Of a stretch of 64,000 nt of DNA, positions 27,241 through 36,149 are shown piece after piece. A program made the position numbers and the translations under genes. Position 1 is the first letter of the stretch; each line of letters starts with the position of its first letter. Source of the DNA: Allokutzneria oryzae (GTDB lineage Bacteria > Actinomycetota > Actinomycetes > Mycobacteriales > Pseudonocardiaceae); the NCBI RefSeq assembly GCF_042429765.1, contig NZ_JBHLZU010000006.1, positions 186,001 to 250,000 of the forward strand, read 5' to 3'. The notes under the pieces were generated by a model. It was not told the DNA's origin and did not search any database. It worked only from the letters and a program-made list of their open reading frames with translations.

Positions 27241-27872
27241 TCGCCGAGGACTCGGTGCTGTTCCGGGAGGGCCTTGCCCACCTGCTCGGGCGGTTCGGGC
27301 ACGAGGTGGTCGCGGCCGTGGGCGACGGGCCGAGCCTGGTCGACGCGGTGGACCGGCTGCGCCCGGACGTCTCGGTGGTGGACGTGCGGATGCCGCCCGG
27401 CTACGCCGAGGAGGGCCTGCGGGCCGCGCTCGACGTGCGCGAGCGGCATCCGGGCGCCGCGATGGTGGTGCTCTCGCAGTACGTCGCGCACCGCAGGGCG
27501 ACGGAGCTGCTGGAGAGCGGAACGGCGGGCATCGGCTACCTGTTGAAGGACCGCGTCGGCGACGTGACCGAGTTCGTCGACTCGCTGCGCCGCGTCGCGG
27601 AGGGCGGGACCGTGATGGACCCCGAGGTCGTGAGCACCCTGTTGCGGCGGAAGCGGAACCAGCAGCCGCTGGACCGGCTCACCCCGCGCGAGCGGGAGGT
27701 GCTCGGCCAGCTCGCGCAGGGGCGGACGAACGCCGGGGCAGCGCGGGTGCTCTGCGTCAGCGACGCCGCCATCGCCAAGCACGTCAACAGCATCTTCGCC
27801 AAGCTCGGGCTCGAACAGACCCCGGACGACCACCGGCGGGTGCTCGCGGTCCTCGCCTACCTCCAGGGCTGA
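27228..27872 (+). CDS. NarL/LuxR-family response regulator
   Basis: A 214-residue protein. Receiver domain with acidic pocket (AEDS) and phospho-acceptor Asp in SVVDVRMPP, then a LuxR helix-turn-helix (LTPREREVLGQLAQGRTNAG...VNSIFAKLGL). GTG start inside the last codons of the kinase gene, so the pair is translationally coupled. Its 3' end overlaps the convergent ABC permease gene by 16 bp. Confidence 0.93.
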   Translation: MRVVIAEDSVLFREGLAHLLGRFGHEVVAAVGDGPSLVDAVDRLRPDVSVVDVRMPPGYAEEGLRAALDVRERHPGAAMVVLSQYVAHRRATELLESGTAGIGYLLKDRVGDVTEFVDSLRRVAEGGTVMDPEVVSTLLRRKRNQQPLDRLTPREREVLGQLAQGRTNAGAARVLCVSDAAIAKHVNSIFAKLGLEQTPDDHRRVLAVLAYLQG

Positions 27873-30349
27873 TCGCGGACCGTCGTGCGCACCGCGATCC
27901 GCGCGGGGAGCAGGCCGCCGAGCACTCCGACCACCACCGCGGCGGCGCACACCACCAGGTACGGCCCGGGTGGGAAGGGCAGCCAGACGTCTCCGGTGAG
28001 CGCGTACCCGTAGCCGGCGAGCACCACGGCCGCGACCGCGCTCCCGGTCAGGACGCCGGTGATGACGGTGACGGCCACCTCGTAGCCGACCGCGCCGAGC
28101 ACGTGCGCGGTTCTCGCCCCGGCAAGGCGAAGCAGGACGAACCCACGACGCCGGGATGCGGCGGACCCGGTCAGCACGGTGATCGCGGCAATGCCCGCGT
28201 AACCTGCGATGACCGCGACCACGGCGTAGAGAATCCAGTTGTCACCGCTGCTCTGCCGCGCCACGTCGGCGAGATGATCGCTGCGTGAAAAGACGTTCAG
28301 CCCGGTCAGCGCACCCGGCGCGTCGGTCCTGACGTAGATACCGCTGTCGAGCGGCTCCACCAGATGCGGCCGGACGACGTCGCGCGCGATCATCATCGAC
28401 GCGAAGGCCACCGACCCGGACTCGTAGACCACCGCGACCCGCGCGCCGCGAGGCGTCCCGTCTGGCAGGAGGAACGAAACCCGTTGCCCCGCTTGCCATT
28501 GGTAGTCCTGGGCGATCGCCTGCGAGACCGCGATCGAGTCACCGTCGAAGTCCTTCCAGTCGCCCGAGCGCGCGGGCAGGTCGAACATCAGCGGCATGGC
28601 GGCCGGGTCGACACCGAGCGCGTCCACTACGGTGCGCGGAGCATCTCCGTCCAAGGGCAGCAGACCCGTGGAGACGGTGGCGGACGCGGCGCGCACACCG
28701 GGCGTCCTCCGGACCTGCTCCACCACGGAACCCGGTAGCCCCAGGTGTTCCACGCCGCTGACGACGAAGTCGGCGGTGAGCCGCTGGTCGTACGCGCGGG
28801 ACTTCGCCTCGGAGGTCGCCGCGTCCTGGAACAGGATCAGGCACGCGAATGCCACCATGAGCGTCAACGGCGTAGCGACACCGACGGAGCGCTTGAGATC
28901 ACCACGAATCTCCCGGTCACCGAAGTACGCCGAGAACACCTTTCCACGCAAGGGAGAGAGCACCACGAGGACGCCGCTGACGATCTTGTGACCGAACAGA
29001 ACGGCGGCCAGCAGGAGGCTCGGGGCGGCGAGGAACATCAACACGGGAGCCGACCGAGTGGCCATGGTCCCACCCGCGTTGCCCACGACAACGCCGCTGA
29101 TCAGACAGCCCGCCGCGAACACGAGGTTCACCGCGCCCCACACCAGCCGTCGTCGCGGCGGCGCCGCGGGCTGGACGTCGGCGGTGCGCATCGCCTCGCC
29201 CGGCGGGACACGAGCGGCGCGCCACGCGGGCAGCACTCCGGCAGCGACGGCCGCGACCACCGCGACCCCAGCACCGACGACGTACGGCTCAACGCCAACG
29301 ACAATGCCGATGTGACCGGGCAACATCCCTTGCGCGACAAAGAATCCGAGCGCTAGGTCAGCGAGCCCGACACCCACCGCGCCGCCGACCGCGCCCGCCG
29401 CCAAGCCGAGGAACGCCGCCTCGCCGAGCACCAGGACCCGAACGCGCCCAGGGCTCGCTCCGACCGTGCGCAGCAACGCCAGCTCGCGCCTGCGCCGCAT
29501 GACCGAGACGGACAGCGTGCTCGCGATGACGAAGACCGCGATCGTCAACGCCAGCAAGGAGATCGCGCCGAGGAACGTGCCCGCACCAGAGGCCAGCTCA
29601 GCCTGACCGGGATCGAGCACGAGCGCCTTGCTCTTCGCTTCCCCTTGCAGCACAACGGCTTCGGGCAGCACTTCACGGATGTGCTCGGCGGACGTGCCGG
29701 GGTCCACGCGGAGCAACGCCATGATCGGGTCGCCGCCCGTGCGCGCGGCGGCCGAGGCGGTGAAGAACAGGGCGTGCTCGTGCTCATTCCCCTGCCAGGA
29801 GCCGATTCCACTGACGCGGACCCGCTGTTCCCCCGACGCCGTCATGATCGTCACGGTGTCACCGACGCGCTTGCCGTCGATCCGGCTGAGCACGACCTCG
29901 TCGTCCGCGCGCGGCTCACGGCCCTCGGCGAGGGTGAACGGCTCGGCGAGCGCGGTGCTCCACGGGTGCCCCCAAGAGCGGTGCCGCGCGTCGCCGACGA
30001 GCTTTCCGCCCACTCCGACGACGTAGGCCGGAAACGGGATCTCGCCTGTCACAGAACGAACCCCGCGCGCTGATCGGAGCTTGTCGAGCTGCGAAGGCTT
30101 CAGCCGGGGTTGTTCCGGTAGCCGCAACGCGAGGCCGGAAGTCGTGCGCACCTCGTCGGAGAGCTTGACCACGAAGTCGGCGCCACGGAGGTTCCACGTG
30201 CTCAGCGCTCCCTCAGAGGCCACGTGCTCCACGGACTGCCCGACGATGAGCGCCGCCGCGGAAAGCGCGGAGCCCAGCAGTACCGCCACCACGGACGCGA
30301 CCGCCGAGGTCCACCGCGCGCGCAGGCTCCGCCACGCCATGACGATCAT
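27857..30349 (-). CDS. FtsX/MacB-type ABC transporter permease
   Basis: An 830-residue protein of the ten-helix actinobacterial type: one N-terminal helix, a large extracytoplasmic domain, FtsX domain 1 (about residues 270-380), a second helix group and extracytoplasmic domain, and a C-terminal FtsX domain. Such transporters act as mechanotransducers that export or detach antibiotics, lipids or peptides. Its ATPase gene overlaps upstream (ATGA). Tail-to-tail overlap with the response regulator. Confidence 0.9.
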   Translation of the reverse strand: MIVMAWRSLRARWTSAVASVVAVLLGSALSAAALIVGQSVEHVASEGALSTWNLRGADFVVKLSDEVRTTSGLALRLPEQPRLKPSQLDKLRSARGVRSVTGEIPFPAYVVGVGGKLVGDARHRSWGHPWSTALAEPFTLAEGREPRADDEVVLSRIDGKRVGDTVTIMTASGEQRVRVSGIGSWQGNEHEHALFFTASAAARTGGDPIMALLRVDPGTSAEHIREVLPEAVVLQGEAKSKALVLDPGQAELASGAGTFLGAISLLALTIAVFVIASTLSVSVMRRRRELALLRTVGASPGRVRVLVLGEAAFLGLAAGAVGGAVGVGLADLALGFFVAQGMLPGHIGIVVGVEPYVVGAGVAVVAAVAAGVLPAWRAARVPPGEAMRTADVQPAAPPRRRLVWGAVNLVFAAGCLISGVVVGNAGGTMATRSAPVLMFLAAPSLLLAAVLFGHKIVSGVLVVLSPLRGKVFSAYFGDREIRGDLKRSVGVATPLTLMVAFACLILFQDAATSEAKSRAYDQRLTADFVVSGVEHLGLPGSVVEQVRRTPGVRAASATVSTGLLPLDGDAPRTVVDALGVDPAAMPLMFDLPARSGDWKDFDGDSIAVSQAIAQDYQWQAGQRVSFLLPDGTPRGARVAVVYESGSVAFASMMIARDVVRPHLVEPLDSGIYVRTDAPGALTGLNVFSRSDHLADVARQSSGDNWILYAVVAVIAGYAGIAAITVLTGSAASRRRGFVLLRLAGARTAHVLGAVGYEVAVTVITGVLTGSAVAAVVLAGYGYALTGDVWLPFPPGPYLVVCAAAVVVGVLGGLLPARIAVRTTVRDQPWR

Positions 30350-31068
30350 CGCGACACCAGCCGGGCGAGAACTCCGTCGCTGGTCGGCGAGACCAGCTCG
30401 TCGGCGACCACCCCGTCCCGCAAGAACAACACACGGTCGGCGAACGCTGCGGCGAGCGGGTCGTGCGTCACCATGACCACGCTCTGCCCGGACTCGGAAA
30501 CGGCCTGGCGGAAGAACTTCAGGACCTCGGCGCCCGTGCGGGAGTCGAGGTTGCCGGTGGGCTCGTCGGCGAAGACCAGCTCCGGCCGGTGCACCAGGGC
30601 CCGCGCCACAGCGACGCGTTGCTGCTGACCGCCGGACAGCTCGGCGGGCCGGTGGCTCATGCGGTCACGCAGCCCGAGCGCGTCGACGAGGGTGTCACGC
30701 CACTTCGGGTCCACGGCGGGACCGCCCAGTCGCGTACCGAGCACGATGTTCTCGGCCGCGGTGAGCGTCGGGATCAGGTTAAACGCCTGGAAGACGAACC
30801 CGAGGCGGTCCCGCCGCAGCTCGGTCAGCTCGCGCTCGGAGAGCCGCGTGATGTCGGTGCCCGCGATGAGCACGCGGCCCTCGTCGGGACGGTCGAGCCC
30901 GGCGAGGCACTGCACCAGGGTGGACTTGCCGGAGCCGGACGGCCCCATGATCGCGACGAACTCGCCGCGGTGGAAGGTCGCCGAGACCCCGCGCAACGCC
31001 GTGACCGCAGTCGGTCCGCCGCCGTAGGTCCTGCCGAGGCCGAGCGCTTCGGCCACTGGAACTGTCAT
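30346..31068 (-). CDS. ABC transporter ATP-binding protein (MacB/LolD type)
   Basis: A 240-residue ATPase with Walker A GPSGSGKST, Q-loop FQAFNLIPTLTAAEN (typical of MacB/LolD ATPases), signature LSGGQQQR and Walker B LVFADEPTGNLD. It powers the permease encoded immediately downstream, with the stop overlapping the permease ATG. ATG start. Confidence 0.95.
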   Translation of the reverse strand: MTVPVAEALGLGRTYGGGPTAVTALRGVSATFHRGEFVAIMGPSGSGKSTLVQCLAGLDRPDEGRVLIAGTDITRLSERELTELRRDRLGFVFQAFNLIPTLTAAENIVLGTRLGGPAVDPKWRDTLVDALGLRDRMSHRPAELSGGQQQRVAVARALVHRPELVFADEPTGNLDSRTGAEVLKFFRQAVSESGQSVVMVTHDPLAAAFADRVLFLRDGVVADELVSPTSDGVLARLVSR

Positions 31069-31145
31069 GGCAGAAGTCCATCGCGATCACGCGCGGAACA
31101 CAGTCACGCCAGCTGGAGAACCGGGGTAGTACCAGTGTTACCCCT

Positions 31146-31862
31146 TCACTTCCCGAAGCTGCCCACCAGCACCTCGGCGCGGTCGCGCTTGGCGTAGAGG
31201 TCCCAGAAGTGCTCGGCGAAGACCTCGGGGCTGATGACCTCGGGCTCGAAGTCCAACGGAGTCGCGGTGAGCGCGCGATGCGGGACGCTGCCCTCGATGA
31301 GCGCGCCGACGTTGACGGCGCCGACGTACACGCCTTTCTCCGCGAGCGCGCCGTTGAGGTTGTGGAAGTAGTTGCGCAGCGCCGCCTGAGCCATGCCCGC
31401 GTTGCCGAGGAACGGCGTCGGGTGGACGCCGGACTGCCCTGCGGTGAACAGGATCGCGCCGTCTCCGCGCGCTTCCATCGCGGGCAGCACCGCCCGCACG
31501 AGTGCGACGCCGGAGAGCAGGAAGCGGTCGAGGATCAGCTGGAGGTTCTCCGGCGTGACGTCGAGCGCGGGCGCGATGCCCTCGCCCATCGAGCCGCCGC
31601 CGGGGTTGAAGGCCACCGCGTCGATCTGCCCGAACCGCTCGGTGATCGCCGCGACGGCCAAGGCGATCTGCTCGCGGTCGTAGACGTCGGCGGTGAACCC
31701 GGCCGCCTCGATGCCCTCCTCGGCCAGTGAGGCGACGAGGCCGTCGAGGGTCCGCGCGGTCCTGGCGACGAGCGCGACGCGGAAGCCCTCGCGGCCGAAG
31801 CGGCGAGCCGTTGCCATGCCGAGCACAGGCCCGGCTCCAAAGATCGCGAGTGTCCTGGTCAT
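31146..31862 (-). CDS. SDR-fold protein lacking the usual catalytic Tyr-Lys pair
   Basis: A 238-residue Rossmann protein. The cofactor loop is IFGAGPVLGMATARRFGREG and FNPGG stands at the NAG position. Where classical SDRs have YxxxK, the sequence reads GNAGMAQAAL, so both Tyr and Lys are absent. It may bind NAD(P) without classical dehydrogenase chemistry or use other residues. It is divergent from a TetR regulator with matching operators between them, so it is probably that regulator's target. Confidence 0.85.
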   Translation of the reverse strand: MTRTLAIFGAGPVLGMATARRFGREGFRVALVARTARTLDGLVASLAEEGIEAAGFTADVYDREQIALAVAAITERFGQIDAVAFNPGGGSMGEGIAPALDVTPENLQLILDRFLLSGVALVRAVLPAMEARGDGAILFTAGQSGVHPTPFLGNAGMAQAALRNYFHNLNGALAEKGVYVGAVNVGALIEGSVPHRALTATPLDFEPEVISPEVFAEHFWDLYAKRDRAEVLVGSFGK

Positions 31863-31884
31863 GGGGGTCCCTCCGGTCGAAATA

Positions 31885-31946
31885 AGTTGAGGCAGCCCTC
31901 AACTACGACCTGACAGTACACTGAAGTTGAGGTCGTCTTCAACTTC
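31885..31946. promoter_or_regulatory. Two TetR operators in the SDR/TetR divergent promoter
   Basis: AGTTGAGG-N4-CCTCAACT (31885-31904) and GAAGTTGA-N8-TCAACTTC (31923-31946) share the half-site AGTTGA. Their centres are about 40 bp apart. They lie between the SDR start (31862) and the TetR start (31953), the expected place for autoregulation. Confidence 0.75.
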
Positions 31947-31952
31947 GTTAGG

Positions 31953-32594
31953 ATGAGCGGTGTGACCACGCCGAGACCGCTGCGCAAGGACGCCCAGCGC
32001 AACCGCGAGCAGCTCGTCCGCGCCGCTCGGGAGCTGTTCGCCCAGCACGGGATCGACGTGGCGCTGGAGGAGATCGCACGCACGGCCGGGGTGAGCATCG
32101 GGACGCTCTACAACCGCTTCCCCACCCGTCAGGACCTGGTGGACGCGGTGTTCGAGGACCGGGCGGAGACCGTCTCGCGGCTCGCGGAGCACGCGCTGTC
32201 GCTCGATGACCCGTGGGCGGGGCTCGTGCACTTCCTGGAGCGCGTGTGCGAACTCCAAGCGGCCGATCGCGGCTACAACGACCTGGTCTCCCGGCGGGTC
32301 CCGCAGGCTTCGCCCAGCGAGGGTTACCAGCGCGGGTACGAACTGATGTCGCGGATCGTCGCGCGCGCCAGGGAGAGCGGCCAGCTCAGGGCCGACTTCA
32401 CCTTGGAGGACATGGCTTTCGTGACGTGGGGAACCACCAGGACGGTCGAGGCGGTCGGCACCGTGCGGCCCGAGATGTGGCGGCGGCACCTCGCCCTGCT
32501 GCTCGACGGGATGCGGGCCGACGCGGCGCACCCGCTGCCCGAGCCGCCGCTGCGCCCGGAGGAGCTGGCGCGGGCGATGGGCGAGGGCTGCTGA
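31953..32594 (+). CDS. TetR-family transcriptional regulator
   Basis: A 213-residue protein with helix-turn-helix at about residues 14-60 (VALEEIARTAGVSIGTLYNRFPTRQDLV) and a helical ligand domain. It probably represses itself and the divergent SDR gene through the AGTTGA operators. The ligand is unknown. ATG start. Confidence 0.92.
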   Translation: MSGVTTPRPLRKDAQRNREQLVRAARELFAQHGIDVALEEIARTAGVSIGTLYNRFPTRQDLVDAVFEDRAETVSRLAEHALSLDDPWAGLVHFLERVCELQAADRGYNDLVSRRVPQASPSEGYQRGYELMSRIVARARESGQLRADFTLEDMAFVTWGTTRTVEAVGTVRPEMWRRHLALLLDGMRADAAHPLPEPPLRPEELARAMGEGC

Positions 32595-32645
32595 GCGCCG
32601 CCCCTAGGATTGGGCCGACCAGGTGACAGCACGAGAGGACCCAGA

Positions 32646-33425
32646 GTGACCCGACCGCAGGTAGTGGTGCACAGCTCCCCCGTACTGCTCGCGGCGGCCG
32701 CCGCGGCGCGGCTGGTGACCCGGCTCGTCGACGCGCAGACCGCGCGGGGCTCGGCCTCGGTGGTGCTGACCGGCGGCGGCACCGGGATCGCCGTGCTCGA
32801 ACAGCTGCGCGAACTGCCCGCGCGGGACGCCGTGGACTGGTCGCGGGTCGACATGTACTGGGGCGACGAGCGGTTCCTGCCCGCCGGTGACCCCGAGCGC
32901 AACGAGACGCAGGCGCGCGCCGCGCTGCTCGACCACATCCCGGTGGACCCGGCGCGCGTGCACGTGATGGAGCCCAGCGACGGGCGCTTCGGCAACGACC
33001 CCGAGGCCGCTGCCGCGGACTACGCGGAGGTGCTCGCGCGCGCGGCGCGGCCGGAGGACCACGGGCCGGTGCCGACCTTCGACGTGTGCATGCTCGGCGT
33101 GGGCGGCGAAGGCCACGTGGCGTCGGTGTTCCCGTCCTCGCCCGCGGTCTACGAGACCGAGCGGACCGTAGTCGCGGTGCGCAACTGCCCCAAGCCCCCG
33201 CCCACCCGGGTTTCGCTGACGCTGCCCGCGATCCGGCACGCCACCGAGGTCTGGCTGCTCACCACGGGTGAGGCCAAGGCCGCCGCGGTGTCCATGGCGC
33301 TCGGCGAGGCCGGTGAGGTCCAGCTGCCCGCCGCCGGAGCGCGAGGCCAGCTGCGCACGCTGTGGATGCTCGACCGCTCCGCCGCCGCCAAGGTGCCCGG
33401 AGTGTTCGTGCCGCGACTGGTCTGA
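32646..33425 (+). CDS. pgl: 6-phosphogluconolactonase
   Basis: A 259-residue NagB/DevB-type protein with VLTGGGTGIAVLEQL, the DMYWGDERFLP motif and GVGGEGHVASVFP. It hydrolyses the product of Zwf. The GTG start follows a weak ribosome site. It is normally the next gene after opcA; here it has its own promoter region and terminator and is separated from opcA by accessory genes. Confidence 0.95.
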   Translation: MTRPQVVVHSSPVLLAAAAAARLVTRLVDAQTARGSASVVLTGGGTGIAVLEQLRELPARDAVDWSRVDMYWGDERFLPAGDPERNETQARAALLDHIPVDPARVHVMEPSDGRFGNDPEAAAADYAEVLARAARPEDHGPVPTFDVCMLGVGGEGHVASVFPSSPAVYETERTVVAVRNCPKPPPTRVSLTLPAIRHATEVWLLTTGEAKAAAVSMALGEAGEVQLPAAGARGQLRTLWMLDRSAAAKVPGVFVPRLV

Positions 33426-33440
33426 GGTTTCGAGGAATGA

Positions 33441-33475
33441 GCCCCGGTCCGCTTCCGAGCGGACCGGGGCTTTTC
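33441..33475 (+). terminator. Terminator of pgl
   Basis: GCCCCGGTCCGCT pairs with AGCGGACCGGGGC, followed by TTTT, 15 bp after the pgl stop. Confidence 0.92.
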
Positions 33476-33608
33476 ATGATCGCGAACACGTGAACGCAAA
33501 CGTCGCCATCCTCACATTTGCGCACAGGATGAAACCCTTGGACCGAGGCGGCGAGCTTTCCTAGCTTCACGCGGAAGCCATCACCTTTTTCGATCAAGGA
33601 AGGTCGCC

Positions 33609-33992
33609 ATGCGCAGCACGCGAGGAAAAGTCGGCACCGTAGCGCTCCTCACCCTGTCCACGATGTTCTTGAGCGCGCTTCCGGCGATGGCCAGAACCTC
33701 CGACAGCATCGAGGACGGCTGGGACACGGCGTACGCCAGCAACAGCTACTCCTGGGAGTACGGCCACGAGGCGACCGCCAAAGTGTGCGACAACGAGCCG
33801 GACGGAAATTCCGTTCGCGCTGAGGTCTACACGTACGACGGCACGCGCTACGATCTCGTCGACAATTTCGGGGGCGATTGCGCGTGGGTCTTCCCGAAGG
33901 GAACGGGCAAGCAGATTCGCAGTTTCCGCATTCGTGAGGACGGCGGCGGGTGGAGCCCGCTCGCGGTCCTCGACAGGGCGACCCTCCGCTAG
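33609..33992 (+). CDS. Small secreted protein, unknown, intact member of a tandem pair
   Basis: A 127-residue protein with a signal peptide in residues 1-28 (KVGTVALLTLSTMFLSALPAMA). The mature part of about 99 residues has two cysteines (KVCDNEP and GDCAWV) and many aromatic residues; it looks like a small extracellular beta-rich protein. Not recognised. The 130 bp upstream and the first half of the gene are duplicated in the following pseudogene. AAGGAAG ribosome site. Confidence 0.78.
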   Translation: MRSTRGKVGTVALLTLSTMFLSALPAMARTSDSIEDGWDTAYASNSYSWEYGHEATAKVCDNEPDGNSVRAEVYTYDGTRYDLVDNFGGDCAWVFPKGTGKQIRSFRIREDGGGWSPLAVLDRATLR

Positions 33993-34012
33993 CTCCAGCC
34001 CGAGCAACGAGT

Positions 34013-34045
34013 CCAGGCCCACCCAGAGCGGGCCTGGGCTCTTTC
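34013..34045 (+). terminator. Terminator after the intact secreted-protein gene
   Basis: CCAGGCCC and GGGCCTGG pair around a 9-nt loop; CTCTTTCG follows. Confidence 0.7.
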
Positions 34046-34177
34046 GCGAGCGCCAACACATGAACGACAACGTCGTCGCCCTCACATTTTGCACAGCGGA
34101 TGAAACTCGTGGACCGACGGCACGACTTCCTGCCTTCACGCAGAATTCGGCAACTCTTTCATTCGAAGAAGGCAGTC

Positions 34178-34504
34178 ATGCGCGGCTTGCGAGGAAAAGT
34201 CTGGACCGTAGGAATTCTCACCTTCTCCGCACTGCTCATGCAGACGGTCCCGACGATGGCAGGCGCCATCTCCGCGACGGCGTGGAGCGACGACAACTAC
34301 GCATCGGGCTACAACCACGTCTCCTGGAGATACGGTTTCCGGTCGACCGCCGTCGTGTGCCACAAGGAGATGGACGGAAACTAGGTGCACGGACACTTCG
34401 AGACGCACGGCAGCGAGAAGCTCGTCCGCAGAAACGACTTCTTCGAATCGAATTGCACATCGAGGTCGTGTGCCAGGACAGCGTCGGGTGTCCGACGAGG
34501 TGAC
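34178..34504 (+). pseudogene. Broken paralogue of the small secreted protein
   Basis: It begins MRGLRGKVWTVGILTFSALL, closely like its neighbour at 33609 (MRSTRGKVGTVALLTLSTMF), and has the same VCxxExDGN stretch. A TAG stop follows DGN at 34382-34384. The frame after it still reads VHGHFETHGSEKLVRRNDFF...NC, matching the neighbour's second half; the last part then continues in another frame (VVCQDSVGCPTR). One nonsense change and one frameshift are therefore visible. Promoter-side sequence is also duplicated. Confidence 0.75.
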
Positions 34505-34550
34505 ACTCGAACCCGCGCCCAACTGAGCGGACGCCGCCCGGCCTGAGCGG

Positions 34551-34940
34551 GTGAAGGTCCTGGTGCTGAACGACTACCGGCTCAGCACGCTGCCGGACCC
34601 GGAGTGGCTGGGCCCCGGCGCAGAGGTCGGGCTCGTCACCGACGCGAGCTGTCTCGACGCCGGGCTGATCGCGATGTCGGAGCTGGACCTGCTGCGAGCC
34701 GCCAGGGTGCGCGAGCGGGTCGGGGTCGCGGGGCAGGACGTGGCGGGCGCGACGGCTTTCACGGACAAGGTCGTGATGAAGCGGGCGCCGCGGGCGTGAC
34801 GATCACACCGTTCGCGCCGGTGGAGCACGCGATGGACCTCGTCGGTTTCGCCCGCGATCGCGGGTTTCCGCTGGTGCTCAAGCCGAGGCGCAGCGCGGGC
34901 TCGATGGGCGTGCACGTGCTCCACGCGGAGCGCTGCACCT
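34551..34940 (+). pseudogene. Remnant of an ATP-grasp ligase gene, frameshifted
   Basis: Frame 1 (34551-34799) gives KVLVLNDYRL...FTDKVVMKRAPRA; the sequence continues in another frame with GVTITPFAPVEHAMDLVGFA and FPLVLKPRRSAGSMGVHVL, the order seen in ATP-grasp enzymes (lid, then the lysine-containing VLKP strand). Loss of one base near 34775-34798 explains the shift. The catalytic C-terminal half is missing; sequence from another gene follows directly. It was probably a peptide or amino-acid ligase. Confidence 0.6.
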
Positions 34941-35268
34941 GAAGTTCTTCGGCACCAGGGCTCCGCGTCGCGACTACCTCCCACTCGGCTACTGGCACAC
35001 GCTGCGCCACGCGCTGGCCAACGGCTTCGACCGCGTCGATTTCGGCGGCGGCGCCACGCGGGTGAAGCTGCGGCGCGGCGCCGACCTGTACTGGGACACC
35101 GGGGTGTTCTTCTTCGCCGACGACCTCGGGGACCGCGCGGTCGGCGTCGCCGAGCTGATGTCGCGCGCCAACACCGCCTTCTTCACCGATCTGTGCGTTC
35201 GGTGGCACCGGACGCACACCGCGCCCCCACCGCCACCGTTTGCCAGCGTCGCGGAAACTCCGCGCTGA
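34930..35268 (+). pseudogene. C-terminal remnant of a GNAT/FemAB-like acyltransferase
   Basis: An open frame with no start: LHLKFFGTRAPRRDYLPLGYWHTL, GFDRVDFGGGATRVKLRRGA, then AELMSRANTAFFTDLC and a stop. This resembles the C-terminal half of GNAT-fold peptidogalycan-type acyltransferases, in which FGGG, the KLxRGA stretch and a terminal helix recur. It is joined directly to the ATP-grasp remnant, so a deletion probably removed the end of one gene and the start of the other. Confidence 0.45.
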
Positions 35269-35327
35269 CGGAGGCGGTCCCAGCGGGAATCATCGCCGGG
35301 TCGTCCCTGCTACCGACTGGAGAAACC

Positions 35328-36146
35328 ATGCTCCGCCGTACCGCCCTCGTCGCGGTGGTCGCCGCGATGCTCGGCGCGCCCTCGATCACGGTGACACCCG
35401 CCGAGGCCGCCCCGAAGGTCACCAACATCGCGCACCGGGGCGCCTCGCACGACGCGCCGGAGAACACCCTCGCCGCGATGCGCCTCGCCGTGAAGGCGCG
35501 GGCCGACCTGGTGGAGACCGACGTGCAGCGCACCAAGGACGGCCACCTGGTGCTGGTGCACGACACCACCCTGGCCCGCACCACCGACGTGGAGCAGGTC
35601 TTCCCGGACCGGGCGCCGTGGAAGATCTCCGAGTTCACCCTCGCCGAGATCAAGCGGCTGGACGCGGGCTCCTGGAAGGACCCGAAGTACCGGGGCGAAC
35701 GCGTGCCCACGCTGCGGGAGCTGCTCGCGACCCTCGCCGGGACGCGGGTCGGGCTGCTGCTGGAGGCCAAGGCACCGGAGCTCTACCCCGGCATCGAACA
35801 CGCGATCGCCGAGCAGCTCGGGCGGGCGTCGGCCTGGCGGGGCCGCGTGCGGGTGCAGAGCTTCAACTGGGAGTGGATCAAGACCTACCGCGGGCTGGCG
35901 CCCAAGGCGGTGCTCGGCGTGCTAGGCACCCCCGAGGTCGGTGAGCTGGCCGAGATCGCCCGCTACTCCAACCAGGTCAACCCGCCGCACGCCTCGGCGA
36001 CCGCCGAGTACATCGCCGCCGTGCACAAGCACGGGATGGAGGTCAACGTGTGGACCGTGGACACCCCCGACCTCATGCGGACGCTGATCTCCCGCGAGGT
36101 CGACGGCATCATCACCAACCGGCCGGACGTCCTCCGCGCGCTCTGA
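35328..36146 (+). CDS. Secreted glycerophosphodiester phosphodiesterase
   Basis: A 272-residue TIM barrel with a signal peptide (residues 1-25, ending AEAAP). GDPD motifs: IAHRGASHDAPENT (catalytic His and Glu), VETDVQRTKDGHLVLVHDTTL (metal ligands and second His), LLLEAKAP, and VNVWTVD near the end. It splits glycerophosphodiesters into glycerol-3-phosphate and an alcohol outside the membrane. The ATG has GGAGAAACC upstream. It converges with the P450 gene, with 3 bp between the stops. Confidence 0.92.
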   Translation: MLRRTALVAVVAAMLGAPSITVTPAEAAPKVTNIAHRGASHDAPENTLAAMRLAVKARADLVETDVQRTKDGHLVLVHDTTLARTTDVEQVFPDRAPWKISEFTLAEIKRLDAGSWKDPKYRGERVPTLRELLATLAGTRVGLLLEAKAPELYPGIEHAIAEQLGRASAWRGRVRVQSFNWEWIKTYRGLAPKAVLGVLGTPEVGELAEIARYSNQVNPPHASATAEYIAAVHKHGMEVNVWTVDTPDLMRTLISREVDGIITNRPDVLRAL

Positions 36147-36149
36147 CCC

